NCBI RefSeq assembly: GCF_019396385.1
Contig: NZ_JAHKRN010000003.1
Location: 248,001 to 312,000 of the forward strand
Reading direction: 5' to 3'
Length of the DNA stretch: 64,000 bases
Origin: Nonomuraea harbinensis
GTDB taxonomy: Bacteria; Actinomycetota; Actinomycetes; Streptosporangiales; Streptosporangiaceae
A program made the translations under genes and the position numbers. Positions 26,659-35,562 of the stretch are shown here, piece after piece; the stretch's first letter is position 1, and each line of letters starts with the position of its first letter. The notes beneath the pieces are model-generated. The model searched no databases, was not told where the DNA came from, and worked only from the letters and a program-made list of their open reading frames with translations.

Positions 26659-28016
26659 AACACCCGCATGTGCTGGAAGCACTCGTAGGAGGCGTCCCGT
26701 CCGGCGAACGCGGCCGCCTCCGAGCGCTTGACCGCGAGGAAGGCGTCGCGCCGCAGCGGGCCCAGCGCCTCCGTCAGCGTCTCGTCCGCCTCCAGCGCGT
26801 CGAGCGCCTCGTCCAGGGAGGCGGGCAGGCGCGGGTAGAGGCCGGGGCGGGTGTCGGGGTCGACCGTGACCGGCTCGCCCGGGTCGAGCTTGCGGCGGAT
26901 GCCGTCCATCCCCGCGTGGATGACCGCGCCGAGCGACAGGTAGGGGTTGGCGGAGGAGTCGGACGGCTTCAGCTCCAGATTGGGCTCGCCGAGCTCGCCC
27001 AGCGGCGAGCAGACGCGGACCGCCGCCTCCCTGTTGTCGGGGCCGTAGACGGCGTACGCGCTCGACCACCTGCGCGGCGCCAGGCGGCGGAAGCTGTTGA
27101 CGCTGCCGCAGGTGAGCGCGGTCAGCGCGGGCAGGTGGGCGAGGAGCCCGCCGATGAACCAGGCGCGCACGTCGCCGTCCTCGCCGAACACGTTCGTGCC
27201 GTCGCGCCACAGCGACAGGTGCAGATGGGCGCCGTTGCCCGCCTGGTCGGCCAAGGGTTTGGGGGCGAGCGACGCCCACATCGCCATGCGCATGGCGACC
27301 CCGCGCACGGTCTCGCGGTAGAGCACGTGGTTGTCGGCGGCGCGCAGCGCGGGCGCGTGGCGTACGGACAGCTCCTGCTGGCCGGGGCCGAGCTCGGGAT
27401 GGCAGTGCTCGACCCGTAGCCCCTGGGTCTCCAGGGCGCGGATCAGCTTGATCGTGTAGTCGTGCGCGGTGTCGAAGCCGGTGCCCGCGTAGCAGAGGGA
27501 GTCGTCGATCGGGACCAGGCGGTCGGGCCCGCCGGACGGATCGGGGAGCCGGCGGCCGAGCGTGAACTCCGGCTCGAAGGCCGCCAGCAGCAGGTAGCCC
27601 TCGGCCGCGAGTGAGGCCACCGCGTCCTTGAGGAAGGAGCGCGAGCAGGCCTCCCAGGGGGAGCCGTCGGGCAGGCGCAGGTCTGACAGCATCGCGGCCG
27701 CGCCGGGCGCGTGGGGGAGGGTGACGTAGGTGGAGGGGTCGGGAACGATGCGCACCTCGCCCACCGGACCCATGTGCTCGACGTCCTGCAACTGGTCGAG
27801 CATGTTCATCGCCATCATGGCCACCGTGTGCCCGATGCCGGACGTGAGCCGCTCCGCGAGACGCGACCGGGAGGCGGCCTTGCCGCGGACGACGCCGCCG
27901 TGGTCGACGTACAGAAAGCGGATCAGCTCCACGCCTTCGAGCTCCGCTCGCTCGAGGATGCGCCCGACCCCGGGGTCGGGCTGGTGGAGCGTGTTGGCGC
28001 CTGGACGATCTGTCAT
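26655..28016 (-). CDS. glutamine synthetase family protein, substrate uncertain
   Basis: 453-residue GS-type gamma-glutamyl ligase. The beta-grasp start [19 protein letters not shown] is followed by catalytic segments: the EPEFTLG glutamates, [18 protein letters not shown] (ATP/metal), [16 protein letters not shown] (Arg) and NLELKPSD near the C-terminus. It is shorter at the N-terminus than GlnA I and has no adenylylation-loop Tyr I can identify. Actinomycetes carry several such paralogues that use polyamines or amines rather than ammonia, so the substrate is open. The ATG at 28016 is preferred over the ATG at 28055, as homology starts soon after it. Confidence 0.88.
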   Translation of the reverse strand: MTDRPGANTLHQPDPGVGRILERAELEGVELIRFLYVDHGGVVRGKAASRSRLAERLTSGIGHTVAMMAMNMLDQLQDVEHMGPVGEVRIVPDPSTYVTLPHAPGAAAMLSDLRLPDGSPWEACSRSFLKDAVASLAAEGYLLLAAFEPEFTLGRRLPDPSGGPDRLVPIDDSLCYAGTGFDTAHDYTIKLIRALETQGLRVEHCHPELGPGQQELSVRHAPALRAADNHVLYRETVRGVAMRMAMWASLAPKPLADQAGNGAHLHLSLWRDGTNVFGEDGDVRAWFIGGLLAHLPALTALTCGSVNSFRRLAPRRWSSAYAVYGPDNREAAVRVCSPLGELGEPNLELKPSDSSANPYLSLGAVIHAGMDGIRRKLDPGEPVTVDPDTRPGLYPRLPASLDEALDALEADETLTEALGPLRRDAFLAVKRSEAAAFAGRDASYECFQHMRVF

Positions 28017-28077
28017 CCTGCCTGCGTAACACGTCTGGGCGGCGCGGGGAAGCATCTTCCGCAGACAGGACCGACTA

Positions 28078-28239
28078 TCAGGTCAAGACATTGGTAAAGA
28101 AGACAGCCAACTGGTTGGCTCCGTTGATGATTCCGTCAAATACTCCGTTGACCGCGGCGGCGGCTTCGGCCGGCCGGGTGAACAGGTAGAAGACCACGAA
28201 CGCCACCAACACGTACGTGAGCACCTTCTTGACCTGCAT
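28078..28239 (-). CDS. small membrane protein, 53 aa
   Basis: 53-residue protein: MQVKKVL, then one hydrophobic helix (about residues 7-22), then TRPAEAAAAVNGVFDGIING and a second mildly hydrophobic stretch ending in FFTNVLT. A GGAGG sits seven bases before the ATG. The coding density and small size point to a real short gene missed by length filters. Function unknown; the pattern resembles small actinobacterial membrane peptides of unknown role. It lies 61 bp upstream of the GS-like gene on the same strand and may lead that transcript. Confidence 0.7.
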   Translation of the reverse strand: MQVKKVLTYVLVAFVVFYLFTRPAEAAAAVNGVFDGIINGANQLAVFFTNVLT

Positions 28240-28299
28240 GGGGGGCCTCCTGCAGTCCGTTCCCAGCCGTATATACCCGGATCTGGGCGATCACCTTGC

Positions 28300-28316
28300 A
28301 TCTTCTGTGAAGATGT
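28300..28316. repeat. 7-bp perfect inverted repeat, possible operator
   Basis: CATCTTC-TGT-GAAGATG, AT-rich against its surroundings. It lies 61 bp upstream of the 53-aa gene start in an otherwise featureless 215-bp gap (28240-28454). Could bind a regulator; not a recognised motif. Confidence 0.4.
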
Positions 28317-28454
28317 TCATGATCCTAACCGGGGGGCTTGTCTCTGGCCCATGGTACGGCCTGCCGGCGCCGCGGGAGCGCCTTCCGCGCAAGGGTTTTC
28401 CGGCGTCGCAGGTGAGGGTGTGCCGTGACCCTCGTCACCATGCCCCGCCCCTGG

Positions 28455-29096
28455 TCAGACGCCCAGCCGGGCGCTCCTCAGCCGCTCGATCGCGTCGGCG
28501 TCGCCGCTCAGCTCGGCGCGGGAATGCGCCTGGCGGCCGAAGCAGAAAAGCAACAGTTCGCTCGCCGTTCCGCTCACCTCGACCTTGGGACCCTGCTGGG
28601 CGCCGCCCAGGACCACGGACCTGGCCCCGCCGCCGCCCCGGCGGTGGAGCACCACGCCGACGGGGGCGCGGCGCAGCATCATCTTCGCCATGGCCGACAG
28701 CCGCTTCCAGATCAGGTCCTCGAAGTCGGCGGGCAGCTCGCGCGGCTCCCAGCCCGGCTGGGCGCGCCGCACGTCCTCGTGGTGGACGAAGAACTCCATG
28801 GTGTTGACCGCCGTGTCGAGGAACGGCAGCAGCCCGTACACGCCGCCGGGCTTGCGCACCAGGGCGACCAGCGCGGGGAACGGGTGCTTGGCCTTCAGCC
28901 CGCGCTGCACCGAAGCCGTGTGGCCGGCCAGCGCGCGCACCGCGATGCCCGGCATCGCGTCGGGCCGGCGCTCGCGCAACGCCAGGTGCGCGGCCAGGTC
29001 GTAGGTGTCCCAGCCCTCGCAGAGGGTCGGCTCTCCGGGGCCGAGCTGGTCGAGCAGGTCGCAGAGTGCGGCGCGTTCGCTACGGGCGTGAGTCAC
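28455..29096 (-). CDS. TIGR03085-like protein (mycothiol-dependent maleylpyruvate isomerase superfamily)
   Basis: 213-residue protein of the DinB/MDMPI four-helix fold. The N-terminal LCEGWDTYDLAAHLALRERRPDA is the hallmark of the actinobacterial TIGR03085 group. A later NTMEFFVHHEDVRRA carries the His residues expected of the metal site. Members are proposed to use mycothiol, but the reaction here is unknown. The GTG at 29096 lies seven bases after a TAGGGT -10, with no Shine-Dalgarno, so the mRNA is probably leaderless. Confidence 0.85.
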   Translation of the reverse strand: MTHARSERAALCDLLDQLGPGEPTLCEGWDTYDLAAHLALRERRPDAMPGIAVRALAGHTASVQRGLKAKHPFPALVALVRKPGGVYGLLPFLDTAVNTMEFFVHHEDVRRAQPGWEPRELPADFEDLIWKRLSAMAKMMLRRAPVGVVLHRRGGGGARSVVLGGAQQGPKVEVSGTASELLLFCFGRQAHSRAELSGDADAIERLRSARLGV

Positions 29097-29103
29097 ATCG
29101 TCA

Positions 29104-29109
29104 ACCCTA
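29104..29109 (-). promoter_or_regulatory. -10 element of leaderless TIGR03085 gene
   Basis: TAGGGT on the minus strand (plus ACCCTA), seven bases from the GTG start at 29096. Confidence 0.5.
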
Positions 29110-29184
29110 CCTGTGGGAATAACGGGGCGATCAGACGTGATAGTGACTTACGTAGAAACGTCGGGTGTGAAAGGAATTTTCCGA

Positions 29185-31050
29185 GTGGCGAACAAGGTCA
29201 CCTCGGCCGTCATGCGTCAAGGGCTTCGCGTCCTTGGGGTGGCCATTCGCACCGAGAAGGTGGTGTTCACCTTCGCCGTGCTGGCGAGCGCCGTCTACGG
29301 CGGGATGACCGTCGCCTCGGCCTGGGCGCTCGGCTGGGCGACCCAGAACGTCGTGCTCGCCGCGTTCGACCGGGGGGAGGTCACCACCGGCGCGCTCTGG
29401 ACCGGCGTGCTGCTCATCATGGGGACCGCCCTGCTCAAGGCGCTGGGCGTGGCCGGGCGGCGCATCCTGGCCGGGCTGATGCAGTATCGCATGCAGGCCC
29501 GCTCCCGCCGCGACGTCACCAAGCAGTATCTGCGCCTGCCGTTGTCCTGGCACCACCGCCACCCCACCGGCCAGCTGCTGTCGAACGCCAGCTCCGACGC
29601 CGAGGCCGCGTGGGCGCCGCTGGCGCCGCTGCCGATGGCCGTCGGCGTGGTCGTCATGCTGTTCACCGCGGCGATCGGCATCCTGTTCACCGACCTCATG
29701 CTCGCCCTGGTCGGCTTCTTCATCTTCCCGGCCATCGCGCTGCTGAACCTCGTCTACCAGCGCCGGCTCAGCCCTCTCGTGACTCGCGCCCAGCAGCTCC
29801 GGGCCGAGGTGAGCGAGATCGCCCACGAGAGCTTCGACGGCGCGCTCGTCGTCAAGACCCTCGGCAGGGAGGAGCTGGAGACCGACCGGTTCCGCCGTCG
29901 CGCCCACGAGCTGCGCGACGCCAACATCGCCGTCGGCAAGGTGCGCGGCCTGTTCGACCCCCTGCTGGAGGCGCTGCCGACGCTCGGCGTGCTCGCCGTC
30001 CTGGCCGTCGGCGCGCTGCGGCTGTCCACCGGCTCGATCGACTCCGGGCAGCTCGTCCAGGTCGCCTACCTGTTCACGCTGCTGTCGTTCCCGATCAGGG
30101 CGCTCGGCTGGGTGCTGGCCGAGCTGCCGCGCAGCGTCGTCGGCTGGGGCCGGGTGCAGGCCGTGCTGGACGCCGAGGGCTCCATGACCTACGGCGAGAC
30201 CGCGTCCCGGCCCGACGGCCCCGCGTCCCTGGAGGTCAAGGACGTCTCCTACGCCTACGGCGACACCGAGGTGCTGCACGAGGTCAGCTTCGACGTGCCC
30301 GCCGGGCGCACCGTCGCCCTGGTCGGGCCCACCGGCTCCGGCAAGTCCACGCTGGTGCAGCTCCTGGTCCGGCTCGTGGACCCCGCCTCGGGCCAGGTCC
30401 GGCTCGACGGCGTGGACCTGCGCGACCTGCCCTACGGCGGCATCGCCGAGTCGGTGGCGCTGGTGCCGCAGCAGACGTTCCTCTTCGACGACACCGTACG
30501 CGGCAACATCGCGCTCGGCCTGCCCGTCGACGACGAGCGGGTGTGGCGGGCGCTGCGCCTGGCGCAGGCCGACGGCTTCGTCGCCGGGCTCGGCGACGGC
30601 CTCGGCACCCACGTTGGCGAGCGCGGCACCACCCTGTCCGGCGGCCAGCGCCAGCGCCTCGCGCTGGCCAGGGCGGTCGTCCGCGAGCCCCGCCTGCTCA
30701 TACTCGACGACGCCACGTCCAGCGTCGACCCGCAGGTCGAAGCCAGGATCCTGTACGGGCTGCGAGACCGGTCGCAGGCGTCGACCGTCGTGGTCGTCGC
30801 CTACCGGATGGCCACGATCGCGCTCGCCGACGAGGTCGTCTTCCTCGACCGGGGCCGGGTCGCCGACCGCGGCACCCACGCGGAACTGCTGGACCGCTGC
30901 CCCGGCTACCGCGACCTGGTGACCGCCTACGAGCGCGAGGAGCTGGAACGGGCCACGCTCGACACGGACACGGACACGGACACGGACACGGACACAGACA
31001 CGGACACCGACCGGCGGCCCGGTCTCGAAGAGGAAGAGATCCGCGCATGA
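29185..31050 (+). CDS. heterodimeric ABC exporter, degenerate-site subunit
   Basis: About 621 residues: six membrane helices (about residues 25-315) and an ATPase domain. Walker A is GPTGSGKST and the signature is LSGGQRQ. Walker B reads LLILDDATSS, with Asp where the catalytic Glu should be, and the switch segment reads VVVAYRMAT, with Tyr in place of His. This subunit therefore builds the inactive ATP site of a heterodimer. The C-terminus has a Thr-Asp repeat coded by a hexanucleotide repeat. The GTG at 29185 has AAAGGA nine bases upstream; GTG 29167 is an alternative. Its stop overlaps the ATG of the partner. Confidence 0.93.
   Translation: MANKVTSAVMRQGLRVLGVAIRTEKVVFTFAVLASAVYGGMTVASAWALGWATQNVVLAAFDRGEVTTGALWTGVLLIMGTALLKALGVAGRRILAGLMQYRMQARSRRDVTKQYLRLPLSWHHRHPTGQLLSNASSDAEAAWAPLAPLPMAVGVVVMLFTAAIGILFTDLMLALVGFFIFPAIALLNLVYQRRLSPLVTRAQQLRAEVSEIAHESFDGALVVKTLGREELETDRFRRRAHELRDANIAVGKVRGLFDPLLEALPTLGVLAVLAVGALRLSTGSIDSGQLVQVAYLFTLLSFPIRALGWVLAELPRSVVGWGRVQAVLDAEGSMTYGETASRPDGPASLEVKDVSYAYGDTEVLHEVSFDVPAGRTVALVGPTGSGKSTLVQLLVRLVDPASGQVRLDGVDLRDLPYGGIAESVALVPQQTFLFDDTVRGNIALGLPVDDERVWRALRLAQADGFVAGLGDGLGTHVGERGTTLSGGQRQRLALARAVVREPRLLILDDATSSVDPQVEARILYGLRDRSQASTVVVVAYRMATIALADEVVFLDRGRVADRGTHAELLDRCPGYRDLVTAYEREELERATLDTDTDTDTDTDTDTDTDRRPGLEEEEIRA
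30961..31008 (+). repeat. hexanucleotide tandem repeat (GACACG)8
   Basis: Eight 6-bp units, two with a last-base change, coding an Asp-Thr run near the C-terminus of the first ABC subunit. Units are a multiple of three, so copy number can change without a frameshift. Confidence 0.9.
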
Positions 31051-32834
31051 CCGTCGAAAGCGGGCGCATCGGCGCCGGTGCCGAGAGATCCGCCTGGGGC
31101 GTGGTCCGGCAAGGACTGTCGCTGACCCCCGAGTTCCGCAAGGGCCTGGGGGTCACGCTGGTGCTGGCCGTGATCGCCACCAGCGGCAAGATCATCGTTC
31201 CGCTGGCCGTGCAGCAGACCATCGACACCGGGATCGCCACCGGCCATCCGGATCTGCCGTACATCACCCGGATGGTCGCGGTGTGCGCCATGGCGGTGCT
31301 GCTGACCGCGGCGGCCGCGTACCTGATGAACGTCCGGCTCTACAAGGCGACCGAGTCGTCGCTGGCCACGCTGCGGGTGCGCGGCTTCCGGCACGTGCAC
31401 GACCTGTCCGTGCTCACCCAGAACACCGAGCGGCGCGGCGCCCTGGTCTCCCGCGTCACCAACGACATCGACCAGATCAGCACGTTCATGCAGTGGGGCG
31501 GGCTGATGATCATCATGGCCTTCGGGCAGCTGATCATCGCCTCCGTGCTGATGTTCGTCTACTCCTGGCAGCTCACGCTGCTGGTGTGGGCCTGCTTCGT
31601 GCCGTTGATGATCGCGTTGCCGCGCTTCCAGCGCTGGCTGTCGGCCGCCTACACCCGGGTACGTGAGCGCACCGGCGACATGCTGGCCGCGGTCAGCGAG
31701 TCCGTCGTGGGCGCCGCCGTGATCCGCGCCTACGCCACCGAGCGGCGCACCGCCGAGCGCATCGACCAGGCCGTGGACGCCAACAAGGCCGCCCAGGTCA
31801 AGGCGCAGACCATCGTCGGGTTCGTGTTCCCGCTGACGGAGATCGTGGCGGCCCTGGCCATCGCCGGGATCGTGCTGCTCGGCGTGCGGCTCGGCCTGTC
31901 GGGCGACATCACCGCCGGCCAGCTGGTCGCCTTCCTGTTCCTCATCACGCTGTTCGTGGCGCCGATGCAGACCGCCACCGAGGTGCTCAACGAGGCGCAG
32001 AACGCCATCGCGGGCTGGCGGCGGGTGCTCGGCGTCATCGACACGCCCGCCGACGTGGCCGACCCCGGCGACGACGGCACCGCGCCGCCGCGCGGCCCCA
32101 TCTCCGTCGCCTTCGAGGACGTCACCTTCGCCTACCCCGGCGGCCCGCCCGTGCTGCGCGAGGTCACCGTGGACATCCCGCCCCGCTCACGCCTCGCCGT
32201 CGTCGGCGAGACCGGCTCGGGCAAGACCACCTTCGCCAAGCTGCTCACCCGCCTCATGGACCCGGTCTCGGGCCGCGTCCTCGTCGACGGGCACGACCTG
32301 CGCGGCGTCCGCTTCTCCTCGCTGCGCGAGCGCATCGTCATGGTGCCGCAGGACGGCTTCCTGTTCGACGGCACGCTCCAGGAGAACATCCTGTACGGCA
32401 AGCCGTCGGCCACCCGTGAGGAGATCACGCTCGCCCTCACCGAGCTGGGCCTGGCCGACTGGCTGGAAGGCCTGCCCGCCGGCCTCGACACCCCGGTCGG
32501 CCAGCGCGGCGAGTCGCTGTCGGCGGGCGAGCGCCAGCTCGTCGCGCTGGCCCGCGCCTACCTGGCCGACCCCGACCTGCTGCTGCTCGACGAGGCGACC
32601 TCGGCCGTCGACCCGGCCACCGAGGTGCGGCTGGCCCGCGCCCTGGAAGGCGTCACCCGCGGCCGCACCGCCGTCACCATCGCGCACCGCCTGTCCACCG
32701 CCGAGAACGCCGACGAGGTCCTCGTCTTCGACGGCGGCCGGCTCGTCCAGCGCGGCCCGCACGCGGAGCTGGTGGGCGAGCCCGGCGTGTACGCCGACCT
32801 GCACGCCTCCTGGATCTCCGCCGCCCGCTCCTGA
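31047..32834 (+). CDS. heterodimeric ABC exporter, catalytic-site subunit
   Basis: 595 residues with six membrane helices (about 30-320) and an ATPase domain. Walker A GETGSGKTT, Walker B LLLLDEATSA with catalytic Glu, and switch His in TIAHRLST are intact. Its signature is LSAGERQ, a departure from LSGGQ. That signature would complete the degenerate site of the partner, while this subunit's Walker motifs pair with the partner's normal LSGGQ. It belongs to the type IV (MsbA/LmrA-like) exporters; substrate unknown. The ATG overlaps the partner's stop by 4 bp. It ends 5 bp from a convergent gene. Confidence 0.93.
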   Translation: MTVESGRIGAGAERSAWGVVRQGLSLTPEFRKGLGVTLVLAVIATSGKIIVPLAVQQTIDTGIATGHPDLPYITRMVAVCAMAVLLTAAAAYLMNVRLYKATESSLATLRVRGFRHVHDLSVLTQNTERRGALVSRVTNDIDQISTFMQWGGLMIIMAFGQLIIASVLMFVYSWQLTLLVWACFVPLMIALPRFQRWLSAAYTRVRERTGDMLAAVSESVVGAAVIRAYATERRTAERIDQAVDANKAAQVKAQTIVGFVFPLTEIVAALAIAGIVLLGVRLGLSGDITAGQLVAFLFLITLFVAPMQTATEVLNEAQNAIAGWRRVLGVIDTPADVADPGDDGTAPPRGPISVAFEDVTFAYPGGPPVLREVTVDIPPRSRLAVVGETGSGKTTFAKLLTRLMDPVSGRVLVDGHDLRGVRFSSLRERIVMVPQDGFLFDGTLQENILYGKPSATREEITLALTELGLADWLEGLPAGLDTPVGQRGESLSAGERQLVALARAYLADPDLLLLDEATSAVDPATEVRLARALEGVTRGRTAVTIAHRLSTAENADEVLVFDGGRLVQRGPHAELVGEPGVYADLHASWISAARS

Positions 32835-32839
32835 CCGGC

Positions 32840-33223
32840 TCACGACGCCGCGAAGGTCACCGTCGTACCGCCGGGACCCGACACGATCGTGAGCTGCTCG
32901 CACAGGAGCCGCGTGAGCCACAGGCCCCGCCCGCCCGCCTCGAACGCGGTGGGCGGGGGCGAGGCGGTGGACCAGCCCGGCGGCAGGCCGGGGCCCTCGT
33001 CGGCGACCTCGCACCACAGCCGCCCGTGCTGCCACCACAGGCGCAGCCGCCCGCCGCCCCCGCCGTGCAGGACCGCGTTCGTGGTCACCTCGTTGACCGC
33101 CACCACGAAGTCCTCCAGCCGCCGGCCCGCCAGCCCCTCCTGGGCGGCGCGGGCCGTGACCATCTTGCGCAGCAGCGTGATCCGGCCGCGCGCGAAAGTC
33201 TGCGAGAGTATCTGCCTACACAT
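32840..33223 (-). CDS. RsbW-like ATP-binding anti-sigma factor/kinase
   Basis: 127-residue HATPase domain protein. The N box VNEVTTNAVLHG, G1 box DEGPGLPPG and G2 box GGRGLWLTRLL are those of the RsbW/SpoIIAB group, which bind a sigma factor or phosphorylate a STAS antagonist. It overlaps the upstream MEDS-STAS gene by 8 bp, so the two are coupled. The target sigma factor is not in this window. Confidence 0.85.
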   Translation of the reverse strand: MCRQILSQTFARGRITLLRKMVTARAAQEGLAGRRLEDFVVAVNEVTTNAVLHGGGGGRLRLWWQHGRLWCEVADEGPGLPPGWSTASPPPTAFEAGGRGLWLTRLLCEQLTIVSGPGGTTVTFAAS

Positions 33224-34043
33224 CACCGGCCGGGCGCACGCCGAGGGCGTCGCCCGCCTTCAGCAGGCGCAGCAGCCGCGCCAGCGGGCCGCCGCACGCC
33301 ACCACCGTCCGCCCCGGCCTCCTGGCCAGGGCCATCGCCACCAGCAGCTGCGCCGAGCCCGCGTCGATGAAGTCCAGCTCCGTGGCGTCGATCACGACCT
33401 CGTCCCGCTCGGCCCGCAGCGGCGCCAGGATCGAGGCGAACGCCTGGCGGTTCGTCAGGTCGACGTCGCCCCGCAGCCGCAGCCCCGGCGGCGACGACGT
33501 GGCGGCGTACCGCAGCAGCGCCTGCTCCGGCGAGATCGGGTGTACGCCCGTCACCCTGTCGAGCGCCTCACACGGGAACAGCGCCCGGTCGTACTGGCAG
33601 ACGGCCGCCAGCCCGCACCGCCCGAACAGCGCGTTCACCGCCGACTCGGACGCCACCTGCCCCGGCGGGTCGTGCACTCCCCACGAGGCGTCGACCAGCG
33701 CGTACAGCCCCCGGTAGCCCTGGGCGAGAGCCCGCTCCCGGGCGGCCTCCAGCCGGTCGAGCGCCCGGCAGGGATCCGGCCGGCCGCCGGTCAGACGCGT
33801 GCCGGCGATCTCGATCCGCCCGGCCGACTCCGCCTCGCGGAACCCCGGCACCAGCGGCGTCAGCCACGCCCGCGTGCGGTCGGGGGAGTCGGCGTGCGTG
33901 ATGATCAGCACCTTGGTGCGGCGGCGCAGCCCGTTGAGCGTGAACAGCCGGGTCGCGGCCCGCCGCTCCCGGTCGCCGAGGAACGGCAGGCATACGTGGT
34001 CGCCCAGGTCGGGGTCGAGGGCGGAGCCGGTGACACGGACCAC
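33216..34043 (-). CDS. MEDS domain-STAS domain fusion, regulatory protein
   Basis: 275 residues. Residues 10-165 form a MEDS (DcmR-like) sensory domain: DHVCLPFLGDRERRAATRLF, VLIITHADS and ALVDASWGVHDP are its landmarks. Residues 180-270 form a STAS domain with FIDAGSAQLLV, where the Ser could be the phospho-acceptor. This combination ties an organic-compound sensor to an anti-sigma partner switch. The GTG at 34043 has GGGAG about eight bases upstream. It overlaps the HATPase gene and is divergent from a stand-alone STAS gene. Confidence 0.85.
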   Translation of the reverse strand: MVRVTGSALDPDLGDHVCLPFLGDRERRAATRLFTLNGLRRRTKVLIITHADSPDRTRAWLTPLVPGFREAESAGRIEIAGTRLTGGRPDPCRALDRLEAARERALAQGYRGLYALVDASWGVHDPPGQVASESAVNALFGRCGLAAVCQYDRALFPCEALDRVTGVHPISPEQALLRYAATSSPPGLRLRGDVDLTNRQAFASILAPLRAERDEVVIDATELDFIDAGSAQLLVAMALARRPGRTVVACGGPLARLLRLLKAGDALGVRPAGDV

Positions 34044-34183
34044 GATGCGCTCCCTATCGGCGTGGTCTCGAAGATACCGGTCGGAGCGATATCACGCAGT
34101 GCGTTCTCCGTAAAACAGTCAGTGACGGACCAAGGAAAGGTGTAGCTTCGACGCGGGCCGCCTTGTCACAGGGCGTGAGGAGC

Positions 34184-34525
34184 ATGGCGTTGGAACTGCT
34201 GCAGATGACTCGCCGGAAACACGGCGAGCGGACCGTGGTCAGCCTGGCCGGCGAGGTCGACGCGGACAACGTGTCGGAGGTGCGCACGTGCCTCGCCGAG
34301 GCGGTGCGGGCGCACGGCCCGCGCCTGGTCGTCGACCTCAGCAGGCTGACCTTCATCGACACCACGGGCCTGGGCGTGCTGGTGCGCCAGCTCGCCGCCC
34401 TGCGCGAACGCGACGGCACCATGGCGCTGGTCGCACCGGACGGCCAGGTCCTGCGCCGGCTCCGCCGCACCAACCTGGCCCCGCTCTTCCCCATCTACGA
34501 CACCCTCTCCCAGGCCCTCGACTGA
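34184..34525 (+). CDS. STAS domain anti-sigma factor antagonist
   Basis: 113-residue RsbV/SpoIIAA-type protein. The core is [12 protein letters not shown], then [20 protein letters not shown]. The residue normally phosphorylated (Ser in DSSG) is Thr here (DTTG). The start is uncertain: ATG 34184 has AGGAG only one base away, so GTG 34175 or TTG 34163 may be used. TAGCTT at 34142-34147 is a possible -10. It is divergent from the MEDS-STAS/HATPase pair, suggesting one partner-switch module. Confidence 0.88.
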   Translation: MALELLQMTRRKHGERTVVSLAGEVDADNVSEVRTCLAEAVRAHGPRLVVDLSRLTFIDTTGLGVLVRQLAALRERDGTMALVAPDGQVLRRLRRTNLAPLFPIYDTLSQALD

Positions 34526-34611
34526 CCTTCGCGCGCGTCCTGGAGCTCACGGGGAGGGCGCACGGCACGGGGGAGTGCGGGAGCGCGCCGCGGGGCTGGT
34601 TGAATGGCGGC

Positions 34612-34983
34612 ATGCCGCTTGATCCCGAGATCGCCGCGAGACTGAAGCGCGACGGCGACGGGCTGGTGCCCGCGATCGTCCAGCAGCACGACACCGGTGA
34701 GGTGCTCATGCTCGCCTGGATGGACGACGAGGCGCTGCATCGCACGCTCACCACCGGCAGGGCCACGTACTGGTCCCGCAGCCGCCAGGAATACTGGGTC
34801 AAGGGCGACACGTCCGGTCATGTCCAGTACGTGCGAGAGGTCGCGCTCGACTGCGACGGCGACACCTTGCTGGTCCGGGTCGACCAGGTCGGCGCGGCGT
34901 GCCACACCGGCGACCGCACCTGCTTCGACGCCGACCGGCTGCAGGCCGTCCAGGGCGCCGCCGCCGCGCCCGCGGAGCGGTAG
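34612..34983 (+). CDS. hisI: phosphoribosyl-AMP cyclohydrolase
   Basis: 123-residue monofunctional HisI. Family features are [35 protein letters not shown] and the metal-binding Cys and Asp residues in [26 protein letters not shown]. It is separate from the main his operon, as usual in actinomycetes, and heads the trp region. Its TAG is directly followed by the ATG of the trp-associated membrane protein, with no gap. Confidence 0.95.
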   Translation: MPLDPEIAARLKRDGDGLVPAIVQQHDTGEVLMLAWMDDEALHRTLTTGRATYWSRSRQEYWVKGDTSGHVQYVREVALDCDGDTLLVRVDQVGAACHTGDRTCFDADRLQAVQGAAAAPAER

Positions 34984-35562
34984 ATGGGCTCCGGGCAGGG
35001 CGCGGGCCGGCGGGAGCTGTGGCTGTGGGTGGCGCTCACGGCCGCGGGCTGCCTCCTGGTGCTGCTCGCCGCGGGCCGCCCCTGGGTGGACGGCGTACGG
35101 GCGAGCGGCGAGCTGACGGTCCCCACCGGCGGCGACCTGAGCCCGGTGCTGACCCCGCTCGCCCTGGCGGGGCTGGCCGGGGTCGTCGCCGTGCTGGCCA
35201 CCAAGGGCGCCGGACGGCGCGTCGTCGGCGCCCTGCTGGCGCTGTGCGGCATCGGCGCGGCGGCCGCGGCGTGGGGCGCCACCGGCCGGGCCGGGATCGA
35301 GACCTGGCTGCGCGAGCACAACGTGCTCAGCGCGGCGGGCCCGCTGGAGTGGGACGTCGTGACAGCGTGGCCCGCCGCCGCCGGGCTGGGCGCGCTGCTG
35401 ATGCTCGCCGGCGGGGTCCTCGCCGTCATCCGCGGCGGCAGGTGGGCCGGCATGTCCGACCGGTACGAGCGAGCGGCCGACCGCCCCCGGCCCCGGGCCG
35501 ACGGTGACAGGGCCCTGTGGGACGCGCTCGACCGCGGGGACGACCCCACCGAATCGCGCTGA
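34984..35562 (+). CDS. trp-operon associated membrane protein (TIGR02234-like)
   Basis: 192-residue protein with four membrane helices (about residues 10-28, 52-70, 76-96 and 128-150) and a charged C-terminal tail. Position and topology match the conserved membrane protein found between trpE and trpC in actinomycetes; identification is from context and general features. Function unknown. It starts immediately after hisI, where trpE would be expected. Confidence 0.78.
   Translation: MGSGQGAGRRELWLWVALTAAGCLLVLLAAGRPWVDGVRASGELTVPTGGDLSPVLTPLALAGLAGVVAVLATKGAGRRVVGALLALCGIGAAAAAWGATGRAGIETWLREHNVLSAAGPLEWDVVTAWPAAAGLGALLMLAGGVLAVIRGGRWAGMSDRYERAADRPRPRADGDRALWDALDRGDDPTESR

Noticed and set aside
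28425..32834. Plus-strand frame of about 1469 codons ending with the second ABC subunit
   Set aside because: Only the last 595 codons (from 31047) show ABC exporter sequence; the rest is out of frame with the first subunit and antisense to the TIGR03085 gene.
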